Assembly: GCA_938015525.1 (NCBI GenBank)
Contig: CALLPC010000014.1
Location: 1 to 64,000, forward strand
Length of the DNA: 64,000 nucleotides
Direction of reading: 5' to 3'
Source: an uncultured Dehalococcoidia bacterium
GTDB taxonomy: Bacteria > Chloroflexota > Dehalococcoidia > Tepidiformales > Tepidiformaceae
In this document: positions 33,770 to 41,078 of the stretch, one piece after another
Position numbering within the stretch: the first letter of the stretch is position 1
Layout: each line of letters starts with the position of its first letter
The notes under the pieces: generated by a model
The model's input: only the letters and a program-made list of their open reading frames with translations
Told to the model about the DNA's origin: nothing
The model's database searches: none
Program-made: the position numbers and the translations under genes

Positions 33770-34348
33770 GTGACCACCACCGCCGGCCCCGACCAGGCCC
33801 GCATTCGCGCTGCCGTGACCGAACTCCTCCACGCCATCGGCGATGACCCCTCCCGCGAAGGCCTCCGCGATACCCCCCGCCGCATCGCCGAGATGTACGC
33901 CGAAATCTTCGAAGGCCTCTTCATCGACCCCCGCGTGCACCTCCGCGTCGGCTTCGAAGTCGCCCACGACGAGATGGTCATCCTCCGGAACATCCCCTTC
34001 TACAGCATGTGCGAGCACCATTTTCTCCCCTTCCACGGCGAAGCCCACGTCGGCTACATCCCCGACGGCCGCGTCGTCGGCATCTCCAAGCTCGCCCGCG
34101 TCGTCGAAGGCTACGCGCGCCGCCCGCAAATCCAGGAACAGCTCACCAGCCAGATCGCAGAGGCCATCCAGGACGTGCTCCAGCCGGATGGCGTCGCCGT
34201 CGTCATCGAAGCCGAGCACCTCTGCATGACGATGCGCGGCGTCAAGAAGCCGGGCTCTCGCATGGTCACCAGCGCCATGCGGGGCGACTTCAAAAACTCC
34301 CACGTCACCCGTGCCGAGTTCCTCTCCCTCGTCCACGGCCACCACTAG
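33770..34348 (+). CDS. folE: GTP cyclohydrolase I
   Basis: The 192-residue product matches Fol[22 protein letters not shown], the zinc/active-site motif [22 protein letters not shown] (Cys and His-His), [22 protein letters not shown], and the second zinc cysteine in [17 protein letters not shown]. It converts GTP to dihydroneopterin triphosphate for folate synthesis. The start is GTG 33770. No other folate gene is adjacent. Confidence 0.97.
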   Translation: MTTTAGPDQARIRAAVTELLHAIGDDPSREGLRDTPRRIAEMYAEIFEGLFIDPRVHLRVGFEVAHDEMVILRNIPFYSMCEHHFLPFHGEAHVGYIPDGRVVGISKLARVVEGYARRPQIQEQLTSQIAEAIQDVLQPDGVAVVIEAEHLCMTMRGVKKPGSRMVTSAMRGDFKNSHVTRAEFLSLVHGHH

Positions 34349-34374
34349 CCCTCAACTCCGCCGGCCGGCTCGCC

Positions 34375-34386
34375 GATGGTCGCGGC
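34375..34386 (+). promoter_or_regulatory. Weak leaderless-type -10 (GATGGT) of the EAL gene
   Basis: GATGGT at 34375-34380 is followed by 6 bases and GTG 34387. Only the A2 and T6 positions are strongly consensus, so this is one of the weaker sites of its kind. Confidence 0.3.
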
Positions 34387-35490
34387 GTGACCACGCCGCA
34401 CCACCGTGCCGGCCCGGCCTGCGTCGATTGCCAGCTCCTCCCGCCTGCCCCGCCGGCGCGCGGCCGCCTCATCATCGCCCCGCCGCTCGCGTGGTCCCTC
34501 CAGGGCCTCGCCCAGGCACTCCGCCAGGCCGGCTTCTCCCCCTTCACCGAGGTCGATTCAACCCTCTCGGTCCCCTTCGAACCCGGGCAGCTGCAACCGC
34601 TCGCCGCCTCGCTCGAGGCCGCGCTCTCCTCCGTCGAACTCCACGATGCCCGCGCTCTCGTGGTCGAGGACGCCCCCGCACCCTCCCTGGATGCTCTCCT
34701 CCGCATGGAGCCGCTTGCCGCCTTCCTCGCCCGGGTCCGCGCCGCCTGGCTCATCGACCTCCTCGCCGAGCAGCGCGCCGTCACCTACTTCCAGCCCATC
34801 TACACGGCAGCGGGCGACCTCTTCGCCCACGAGTGCCTCCTCCGCGGCATCGAGCGCGACGGCCGCGGGCTCATCTCCCCCGCCGTCCTCTACGATGCCG
34901 CGGCAACCGGTGACCTCCTCTTCCACCTCGACCGGTTCGCGCGCCTCCTCGCCATCCGCAGCGGTGCCGGCATCGGCCGCCTCTTTATCAACTTCACCCC
35001 GACCGCCATCTATAACCCCGCCTTCAACCCCGCCTTCTGCCTCCGCTCCACCGTCGAAGCCGTCCATGCCGCCGGTATCCCCCCGGCCGACATCGTCTTC
35101 GAGGTCGTCGAAAGCCACCGCGTCCACGACGTCGCCCACCTCGTCCGCATCCTCGAGACCTACCGCGCGGCTGGCTTCGCCGTCGCCCTCGACGATTTCG
35201 GCGAAGGGTACTCCTCGCTCAATCTCCTCGACCGCGTCCGGCCTGACTACCTCAAGCTCGATATGCAGCTCGTCCGCGGCGTCGATGCGAACCCCTACCG
35301 CGAGACCATCCTCCGCCGCATCGTCGAGATGGCCAGCGACCTCGGGGTCCGCACCCTCGCCGAGGGCATCGAGACCGAGGCCGAACTCGCCGCCGTCCGC
35401 GATGCAGGGGTCGATTTCGTCCAGGGCTACCTCCTCGGCCGCCCCGCCGCCCGCCCGGCTCCCCCCGGCGTCATCGCCTTCGCGGCCTGA
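34387..35490 (+). CDS. EAL-domain c-di-GMP phosphodiesterase
   Basis: The 367-residue product has an N-terminal 130-residue region with a CVDCQ pair and no recognised domain, followed by an EAL domain from about residue 135. Catalytic residues look intact: HECLLRG (E-x-L-x-R), FINFTP, VFEVVES, ALDDFGEGYSSLNLLDRVRP, YLKLDMQLVRG, LAEGIET and VQGYLLGRPAA. It should hydrolyse c-di-GMP to pGpG. There is no GGDEF partner domain and no membrane segment. The start is GTG 34387; there is no clear ribosome binding site. Together with the EAL-CBS-GGDEF protein 2 kb upstream it marks a c-di-GMP region. Confidence 0.85.
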   Translation: MTTPHHRAGPACVDCQLLPPAPPARGRLIIAPPLAWSLQGLAQALRQAGFSPFTEVDSTLSVPFEPGQLQPLAASLEAALSSVELHDARALVVEDAPAPSLDALLRMEPLAAFLARVRAAWLIDLLAEQRAVTYFQPIYTAAGDLFAHECLLRGIERDGRGLISPAVLYDAAATGDLLFHLDRFARLLAIRSGAGIGRLFINFTPTAIYNPAFNPAFCLRSTVEAVHAAGIPPADIVFEVVESHRVHDVAHLVRILETYRAAGFAVALDDFGEGYSSLNLLDRVRPDYLKLDMQLVRGVDANPYRETILRRIVEMASDLGVRTLAEGIETEAELAAVRDAGVDFVQGYLLGRPAARPAPPGVIAFAA

Positions 35491-35492
35491 CC

Positions 35493-36251
35493 TCAGCCCG
35501 CCCGGACTTCATTCCGCAGGACCCCCGCGCCCGACACCTCCACCTCCACGACATCCCCCGGGTGAATCTCCGGCGGGCTCCCCGGCGTCCCGGTATAGAT
35601 GATGTCCCCGGGCACCAGCGTCATGACCGCGCTCACGTACCGCACGATCTCCGGGATGTCGCGGATCAGCTCCGTCGAATGCCCTCGCTGCACCTCCCGC
35701 CCGTTCACCCGCGTCACCACCTCGAGCTCGTCATGGCGCACCCCGCGCACGATCGCCGGCCCGAATACCCCGAACGTGTCGCTCCCCTTCGCCCGCCACC
35801 ACTGCCCGTCGGCCTGCTGCCACGCCCGCGCCGAGACGTCGTTCCCCGCCGTGTAGCCGAAGATTCCCGCCTCCGCCTCCGCCCGGCTCGCCCCTTTCAG
35901 CCGCCGCCCGATGACCACCACGATCTCGCCCTCCGGGTCCACCCGGCCGCACCCCGCCGGCAGCACGATCGCGTCCCCCGGCCCGGCGATGCTCGAGAGC
36001 GGCTTGAAGAACAGCGTCGGCGGGTCCGGCGCCGGCCGCCCCTGCAGGTGACTCGCGTAGTTCAGCCCAACACAGACGATGCTCCGCGGCTCGCACGGCG
36101 GCAGCAGCCGCACCTCCCCAAGCCCGACCACCTCCCCCGTCGGCCGCGTCTCATCCCAGAACGGCTCCGCGAGGACCCGTACCGCTTCGCCCTCCAGCAG
36201 CCCTGCCCCCCGGCTCCCGTCCCGTCGCTCGAACCGCACGTACAGCGCCAT
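35493..36251 (-). CDS. Fumarylacetoacetate hydrolase family protein
   Basis: The 252-residue product has the FAH core: IVCVGLNYASHLQGRPAPDPP, LFFKPLSSIAGPGDAIVLP, VDPEGEIVVVIGRR (metal-binding E-x-E), GYTAGNDVSARAWQQ, and VPGDIIYTGTPGSP. Members cleave or decarboxylate diketo acids in aromatic or amino-acid breakdown. The exact reaction is not clear. The start is ATG 36251 with GTG 36254 before it and a GGAGGG ribosome binding site further upstream. It is convergent with the EAL gene, 2 bases apart. Confidence 0.92.
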   Translation of the reverse strand: MALYVRFERRDGSRGAGLLEGEAVRVLAEPFWDETRPTGEVVGLGEVRLLPPCEPRSIVCVGLNYASHLQGRPAPDPPTLFFKPLSSIAGPGDAIVLPAGCGRVDPEGEIVVVIGRRLKGASRAEAEAGIFGYTAGNDVSARAWQQADGQWWRAKGSDTFGVFGPAIVRGVRHDELEVVTRVNGREVQRGHSTELIRDIPEIVRYVSAVMTLVPGDIIYTGTPGSPPEIHPGDVVEVEVSGAGVLRNEVRAG

Positions 36252-36351
36252 CACTCGACCCTCCTGCGTCGCGGCTCATCCTCACTCGACAGGCCGCCCC
36301 GGGCAACCCAGACTTTGCCTGCACAACCCCTCCAACGCCCGGGAGCACGAC

Positions 36352-36780
36352 ATGCCAGCAAACATGACCCTCGATGAGATTCACGCCTTCCTCGATTCAC
36401 GCCCCGGCTGGATCGCTCTCTCCACCATCAGCCCCGGCGGCCATCCCCATACTGTCCCGATCGGCTACTTCCGCGTCGGCGAAAAAATTTACATGGGCTG
36501 CCGCAAGGGTACCCAGAAGACGAAAAATATCGAGCGCAACCCCCGCGTCTCCGTCATGCTCGAATCCGGCACCACGATGCAGGACATCAAAGGCGTCTGC
36601 ATCCAGGGCACCGGACGCGTCATCACCGACCCCGCCGAGGCGCTCAGCCTCCGCCGCGAGGCCATGCGCCGGCGCGGCATCCCCGAAGACCAGCTCCCCA
36701 CCGAGGTCGGCCCCGATACCGCCTACATCGAGGTCACCCCCACCCGCTACATCTCCTGGGACTACAGCAAGGGCACCTGA
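36352..36780 (+). CDS. Pyridoxamine 5'-phosphate oxidase-like flavin/F420-binding protein
   Basis: The 142-residue split-barrel protein has MTLDEIHAFLDSRPGWIALS, PHTVPIGYFRVGEKIYMGCR, QKTKNIERNPRVSVMLESG, and the C-terminal AYIEVTPTRYISWDYSKG, typical of PPOX-family proteins including F420-dependent reductases of Actinobacteria and Chloroflexota. A cofactor cannot be assigned. A CGGGAG ribosome binding site precedes ATG 36352. It stands alone. Confidence 0.85.
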   Translation: MPANMTLDEIHAFLDSRPGWIALSTISPGGHPHTVPIGYFRVGEKIYMGCRKGTQKTKNIERNPRVSVMLESGTTMQDIKGVCIQGTGRVITDPAEALSLRREAMRRRGIPEDQLPTEVGPDTAYIEVTPTRYISWDYSKGT

Positions 36781-36868
36781 GCCGAACGGCCCCCGCCCGG
36801 CCACGAACCGCCCCGCACCGGGCCACACGGCCCCCGGCGCCCGGGACCGGCCGGCGCACGTCGGCGGG

Positions 36869-36874
36869 TATACT
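36869..36874 (+). promoter_or_regulatory. Candidate -10 (TATACT) of the DUF805 gene
   Basis: TATACT lies 33 bases before ATG 36908, with a TGAGG ribosome binding site at about 36896-36900. It is among the best -10 matches in the window. Confidence 0.5.
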
Positions 36875-36907
36875 CCCGGCGACCCTTCCCGCGCCTGAGG
36901 TTTTCGT

Positions 36908-37288
36908 ATGGACGTCCCCGCGAACCCCACCCCCCTCCAGTGGTATCTCTCGCCCTGGAAGCGCTACGCTTCCTTCGAGGGCCGCTCCGGCCGCGCCGAA
37001 TACTGGTGGTTCTTCCTCGGCCAGGTCCTCATCGGCGCGCTTCTCTCGGTCCTCGGCGAGCTTGCCGCCGTATTCGATGCACTCTTCTTCCTCGTCCTCC
37101 TCGCCTCGCTGGTTCCCTCCATCGCCGTTAACGCCCGCCGCCTCCACGACATCGGCCAGTCCGGCTGGCTCCAGCTCATCGCCCTTTTCCCAATCCTCGG
37201 CGGCCTCGCCCTGCTCGTCCTCAACGCCCTGCCCTCGCAGCCCCGCCCCAACCAGTACGGCGACGCCCCCCTTCCACCCGCACCCTGA
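36908..37288 (+). CDS. DUF805 membrane protein
   Basis: The 126-residue product shows the DUF805/YhaH layout: LSPWKRYASFEGRSGRAEYW, then WFFLGQVLIGALLSVLG, a second helix VFDALFFLVLLASLVPSIAV, the conserved NARRLHDIGQSGWLQL, and a third helix ALFPILGGLALLVLNAL. It is an inner-membrane protein of unknown role. It is followed by a heptanucleotide repeat array and a convergent acyl-CoA dehydrogenase. Confidence 0.88.
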   Translation: MDVPANPTPLQWYLSPWKRYASFEGRSGRAEYWWFFLGQVLIGALLSVLGELAAVFDALFFLVLLASLVPSIAVNARRLHDIGQSGWLQLIALFPILGGLALLVLNALPSQPRPNQYGDAPLPPAP

Positions 37289-37300
37289 CCCCGTTTCCCC

Positions 37301-37328
37301 GCTCCCACCTCCAACCTCCCACCTTCCT
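37301..37328. repeat. Degenerate heptanucleotide tandem repeat, copy C
   Basis: Units GCTCCCA, CCTCCAA, CCTCCCA and CCTTCCT follow each other between the stop codons of two convergent genes. The period and consensus match the arrays at 6862 and 14846. Confidence 0.65.
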
Positions 37329-37330
37329 CC

Positions 37331-39070
37331 CTACCCAAGCGCCGCTGCCGGCACCGGCCCCCCATCGACCAGCTGCCCGAGCCACCGGAGCATCCCCGTA
37401 TCGGCGTCCAGGGGGTCCCGCCGCTCCACGTACCGCAGCCGGTACTCTCGCGCCGCGAGCAGCTTCCCGTACCCGAGGCCGGCCTGCGCCTCCCGGTCCC
37501 CCTCCGCCGCCAGCAGGCAGGCGCAGACCAGCGCCGCCAGCCGATCGCACATCGCCGTCATCTTCGCTTCCCGCTCGTCCTCGCTCGCGCCCAGCAGCCG
37601 TTCGAACGCCGCCCGCACGCGCTCGAGCGCGCCCCGCGCAGCCTCCGCTTCCCCGCGCGCCCGTTCATCGCCGACGGCCGCCAGCCGCGTCTCCAGCTCC
37701 CGGAACAGCGCCTCGTGCGCACCGTTTCGTATCGCTGCCCGTGCCACGTCCAGCGCCACGACGTTCTCCGCGCCCTCCCAGATGCTCCCGAGGTGCGCGT
37801 CCCGCAGCAGCCGCGCATTCACCCACTCCTCGATGTACCCGTTCCCGCCCCGGATGTTCATCGCCATCCCCGTCGTCCACCGCGCCCGCCGGCAGTTCGC
37901 ATACTTGATCAGCGGCGTCGTGATCCGCACCACCAGCTCGTCGTGCTCTGAGCCCTGGTCGGCCCGGTCCAGCGCCTGCGCCGCGAACAGCACGATCGCC
38001 AGCGCCGCCTCGCTGTCCAGCACCATCTCGAACAGCTGCTCCCGCACCAGCGGCAGGTCGAACAGCGCCCGCCCGAACGCCGCCCGTCCCCGCGCGTGCA
38101 CCGCTGCCTCCAGCAGCGACCGCCGCATCAGCGCTGCTGCCCGCATCCCATTGCTCAGCCGCGAAACGTTGATCATCTCGGCCATCTGGGCGAACCCGCG
38201 GTCGATGTCGCCCACCACATAGCCCGTCGCCCCTTCGAACTCATACTCCCCCGTCGGCATCGAGCGCGAGCCCAGCTTTTCCTTCAGCCGCCGGATGACG
38301 TATCGGTTCCGGCGCCCGTCCGGCAGGACCCTGGGGACGAGGAACATCCCCAGCCCCTTCGTCCCCGGCGGGGCGCCCTCCGGCCGCGCCAGCGCCAGGT
38401 GCACGTCCGCCCCCGCGTTCGAACAGAACCATTTCTCCCCCCAGATGCGCCACTCTCCGTCAACCAGCCGCGCCACGCACTCGCTCGCGCCCACGTCGCT
38501 CCCGCCCGTCCGCTCCGTCAGCAGCTGCGCCGATTGCATCAGCTCCCCGAAATCGGTGCTCGTCAGCCGCGGCACGTACCGCGCCTGCAGCTCCGACGGC
38601 CCGAACATCCGCAGCACCCGCGCCGCCGAGTCCGTCATCGAAATCGGGCAGAACAGCCCAAACTCCGACTGTACGAAGACATAACTCAGAGCGAACTTCA
38701 CGACGTGCGGCACCCGCCCCGGCCATCCCAGCACCCCCTCCCGGTGCGACATCGCCGCGAACCCGAACCGCGAAAACCCCAGCCGCTGCATCTCCACGAA
38801 CGCCGGGTGGTACACCACCTCGTCCACCCGCTGGCCGAGCCGGTCGTGCGTCCGCAGCACCGGCGGGTTCGCATCGGCCAGCGCCGCTAGTTCGTCCAGC
38901 TCCTCACCGGCACACCGCCCTACCTCCCGCAGCAGCGGCAGCGCCCGCTCCACATCCTCCCGCTCCGCATACGCGCGGAGCGCCTGCTCGAGATTCGGGT
39001 CCGCCTCGAAAAAGTTCAGCCCCCGGGTCGCTGGCATCGCGCGGTTCGAAGGTGTGGTCACGGTCGTCAT
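37331..39070 (-). CDS. AidB-like acyl-CoA dehydrogenase family protein
   Basis: The 579-residue product is longer than a typical acyl-CoA dehydrogenase and matches the AidB branch: LRTHDRLGQRVDEVVYHPAF, EMQRLGFSRFGFAAMSHREG, SAQLLTERTGGSDVGASE, WRIWGEKWFCSNAGADV, RLKEKLGSRSMPTGEYEFEG, and MAMNIRGGNGYIEEW, then a C-terminal helical region from about residue 450. AidB in E. coli is part of the adaptive response to alkylation; whether this member acts on DNA damage or on acyl-CoA is unknown. An alkyltransferase-like gene lies 5 kb away. Its start ATG 39070 shares a -10 region with galK. Confidence 0.88.
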   Translation of the reverse strand: MTTVTTPSNRAMPATRGLNFFEADPNLEQALRAYAEREDVERALPLLREVGRCAGEELDELAALADANPPVLRTHDRLGQRVDEVVYHPAFVEMQRLGFSRFGFAAMSHREGVLGWPGRVPHVVKFALSYVFVQSEFGLFCPISMTDSAARVLRMFGPSELQARYVPRLTSTDFGELMQSAQLLTERTGGSDVGASECVARLVDGEWRIWGEKWFCSNAGADVHLALARPEGAPPGTKGLGMFLVPRVLPDGRRNRYVIRRLKEKLGSRSMPTGEYEFEGATGYVVGDIDRGFAQMAEMINVSRLSNGMRAAALMRRSLLEAAVHARGRAAFGRALFDLPLVREQLFEMVLDSEAALAIVLFAAQALDRADQGSEHDELVVRITTPLIKYANCRRARWTTGMAMNIRGGNGYIEEWVNARLLRDAHLGSIWEGAENVVALDVARAAIRNGAHEALFRELETRLAAVGDERARGEAEAARGALERVRAAFERLLGASEDEREAKMTAMCDRLAALVCACLLAAEGDREAQAGLGYGKLLAAREYRLRYVERRDPLDADTGMLRWLGQLVDGGPVPAAALG

Positions 39071-39087
39071 GCCGGGATAATACCCCT
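39071..39087. promoter_or_regulatory. Shared bidirectional leaderless promoter of the AidB-like gene and galK
   Basis: Only 17 bases separate the two divergent start codons (ATG 39070 on minus, GTG 39088 on plus). The centre GGGATAATACCC holds GATAAT for galK (39076-39081, 6-base spacer) and TATTAT for the minus-strand gene (39082-39077, 6-base spacer). The two hexamers overlap by five bases, so one symmetric element appears to start both genes. Confidence 0.6.
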
Positions 39088-40335
39088 GTGGACCCCGCAG
39101 CGGCCGCCGCCGACCTCTTTCGTCGCACCTTCGGTGCCGAACCCCGCCACATCGCCATCGCCCCCGGCCGGGTCAACCTCATCGGCGAGCACACCGATTA
39201 CAGCCTCCTCCCTGTCCTGCCCTTCGCCATCGACCGCGCTACCGCCGTCGCCATCGGCCCGTCCGACGGCCCCTCCGTCCGCGCCGTCTCCGATGCCTTC
39301 CCGTCCCCGGCCCACTTCCCCCTCGATGCCGTCCCCGCCACGCTCGCCGAGCCGTGGCACCGCTACCTCGCCGCAGCACGCAGCGCCCTCGCCGACCGCC
39401 TCCCCGCCGAAGGCGCCTGCCTCGCCATCGCCAGCGACCTGCCCGCCGCGAGCGGCCTCAGCTCCTCCAGCGCCCTCACCGTTGCCCTCCTCCTCGCGTT
39501 CGATGCCCTCTGGTCGCTGCGCCTCTCCCGCGATGACCTCGTCGGCCTCGCCGCGCACGCCGAGCGCCTCGCCGGCGCCGAGACCGGCGGCATGGACCAG
39601 CGCGTCATCGCCTTCGCCCGCCCGGCCCACCTCCTCCGCATCGACTTCCTCCCGCCCGCGATGACCCACCTCGCCGTCCCCGGGGCCTGGGCCTTCGTCG
39701 TCGCCTCCTCCGGCCAGCCCGCGCCGAAAGGCGGCACCGCCCGGGCCGCCTACAACGAACGCGTCGTCGCCACCCGCATCGCAGCCGCCCTCCTCGCCGA
39801 CCTCCTCGGGGTCGACCCGCTCGAAGCTCCCGTCCTCGGCGCCATCGCCGCTATCGATGCCGCCCCGCTCCTCGTCGACGAGCTCCCGGCCCGCATCTCC
39901 GCCCGCAACGCCGCAGCCGCCGCGGGAATCCCCCTCGAACCCCTCGTCACCCTCTCCGCCGGCGCCTTCGACCCCGACCTCCCGCTCCCGGTCCGCGCGT
40001 TCGCCCGCCACGTCCTCTCCGAGGCCGAGCGCGTCGACCTCGCCTGCGCAGCCGTCACGGCCGGTGACCTCGCCGCCCTCGGTGAGCTCATGGCCGCCTC
40101 CCACGCCTCCCTCCGCGACGACTACCGCTGCTCCACCCCCGCGCTCGACGCCCTCGCGAAGGCGATGACGAACGCCGGCGCCGCCGGCGCCCGCCTCACC
40201 GGTGCAGGCTTCGGCGGTTTCGCCATCGCAGTCTGCGAACGCGGCCGCGAAAGGCCCGTCATCGACGCCGCCGTCGCCGCCGCCGGCGGACCCGCCTTCA
40301 CCGTCACCCCCTCCGCCGGGGCCCGCCTCGCATGA
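39088..40335 (+). CDS. galK: Galactokinase
   Basis: The 415-residue GHMP kinase has the galactokinase signature GRVNLIGEHTDYS near residue 35, then the ATP-binding SDLPAASGLSSSSALTVALL, GAETGGMDQRVIAFARP, and the C-terminal GARLTGAGFGGFAIAV. It phosphorylates galactose to galactose 1-phosphate. GTG 39088 is chosen from the close -10 box and the family-like N-terminus. It overlaps the downstream nucleotidyltransferase gene by 4 bases. No galT is seen nearby. Confidence 0.92.
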   Translation: MDPAAAAADLFRRTFGAEPRHIAIAPGRVNLIGEHTDYSLLPVLPFAIDRATAVAIGPSDGPSVRAVSDAFPSPAHFPLDAVPATLAEPWHRYLAAARSALADRLPAEGACLAIASDLPAASGLSSSSALTVALLLAFDALWSLRLSRDDLVGLAAHAERLAGAETGGMDQRVIAFARPAHLLRIDFLPPAMTHLAVPGAWAFVVASSGQPAPKGGTARAAYNERVVATRIAAALLADLLGVDPLEAPVLGAIAAIDAAPLLVDELPARISARNAAAAAGIPLEPLVTLSAGAFDPDLPLPVRAFARHVLSEAERVDLACAAVTAGDLAALGELMAASHASLRDDYRCSTPALDALAKAMTNAGAAGARLTGAGFGGFAIAVCERGRERPVIDAAVAAAGGPAFTVTPSAGARLA

Positions 40336-41078
40336 CCGCCCGCCAGGCCGTCATCCTCGCTGCCGGCCGCGGCACCCGCCTCGGCCAGCTCACCGCCAAC
40401 ACCCCAAAGCCCCTCCTCCCGGTCGCCGGCCGCCCTCTCCTCCTCCACACCCTCCGCGCCCTCGCCGCCGCCGGCGTTGCACGCTCCATCATCGTCGTCG
40501 GCTACCTCGCCGAACGGGTCGTCGAAGTCGTCACCGCCGACCCCGTGCCCGGCCTCACGGTCACCTTCGTTCGCCAGCCCCGCCTCGAGGGCACCGCCCG
40601 GGCTCTCCAGCTCGCCCGCCCCGCCCTCACCCCCGGCCCCTTCCTCGTCACCTGGGGCGACGTCTTCGTCGAGCCCGAAAACTACGTCGACCTCCTCGCC
40701 GCCTCCGTCGACGTCGATGGCGCCCTCCTCGTCAACCCCGTCGATGACCCCTGGGCCGGCGCCGCCGTCTACCTCGACGACTCCTCGAGCGTCACCCGCA
40801 TCGTCGAAAAGCCCCCGCCCGGCACCTCCTCCACCTCCTGGAACAACGCCGGGCCGGCCGTCCTCGACCACTGGGCCTGGCCGTTCGTCGATGCCCTCCA
40901 ACCCTCCCCCCGCGGCGAGTACGAGCTCCCCCGTGCCCTCGCTGCCGCCGTCCGGGCCGGCCGCCGCATCCGTGCCGTCCCCGTGCGCGGGCCCTGGTTC
41001 GATATCGGCACCCCCGAATCCCTCGAGGCCGCCCGCCGCTACGCCGAAGGCGCCCGGGACGGTAAGGTTCCCCCATGA
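40332..41078 (+). CDS. Sugar-1-phosphate nucleotidyltransferase
   Basis: The 248-residue product has the signature AVILAAGRGTRLGQLTANTP with K and PLLPVAGRPLL next to it, LVTWGDVFVEPENY (the metal-binding Asp), RIVEKPPPGT, the NNAGPAVLDH strand, and GPWFDIGTPESLEAARRY. It transfers a nucleotidyl group to a sugar phosphate. Its place between galK and an alpha-galactosidase suggests it acts on galactose 1-phosphate, in place of GalT, but substrate cannot be seen from motifs. It overlaps both neighbours by 4 bases. Confidence 0.88.
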   Translation: MTARQAVILAAGRGTRLGQLTANTPKPLLPVAGRPLLLHTLRALAAAGVARSIIVVGYLAERVVEVVTADPVPGLTVTFVRQPRLEGTARALQLARPALTPGPFLVTWGDVFVEPENYVDLLAASVDVDGALLVNPVDDPWAGAAVYLDDSSSVTRIVEKPPPGTSSTSWNNAGPAVLDHWAWPFVDALQPSPRGEYELPRALAAAVRAGRRIRAVPVRGPWFDIGTPESLEAARRYAEGARDGKVPP

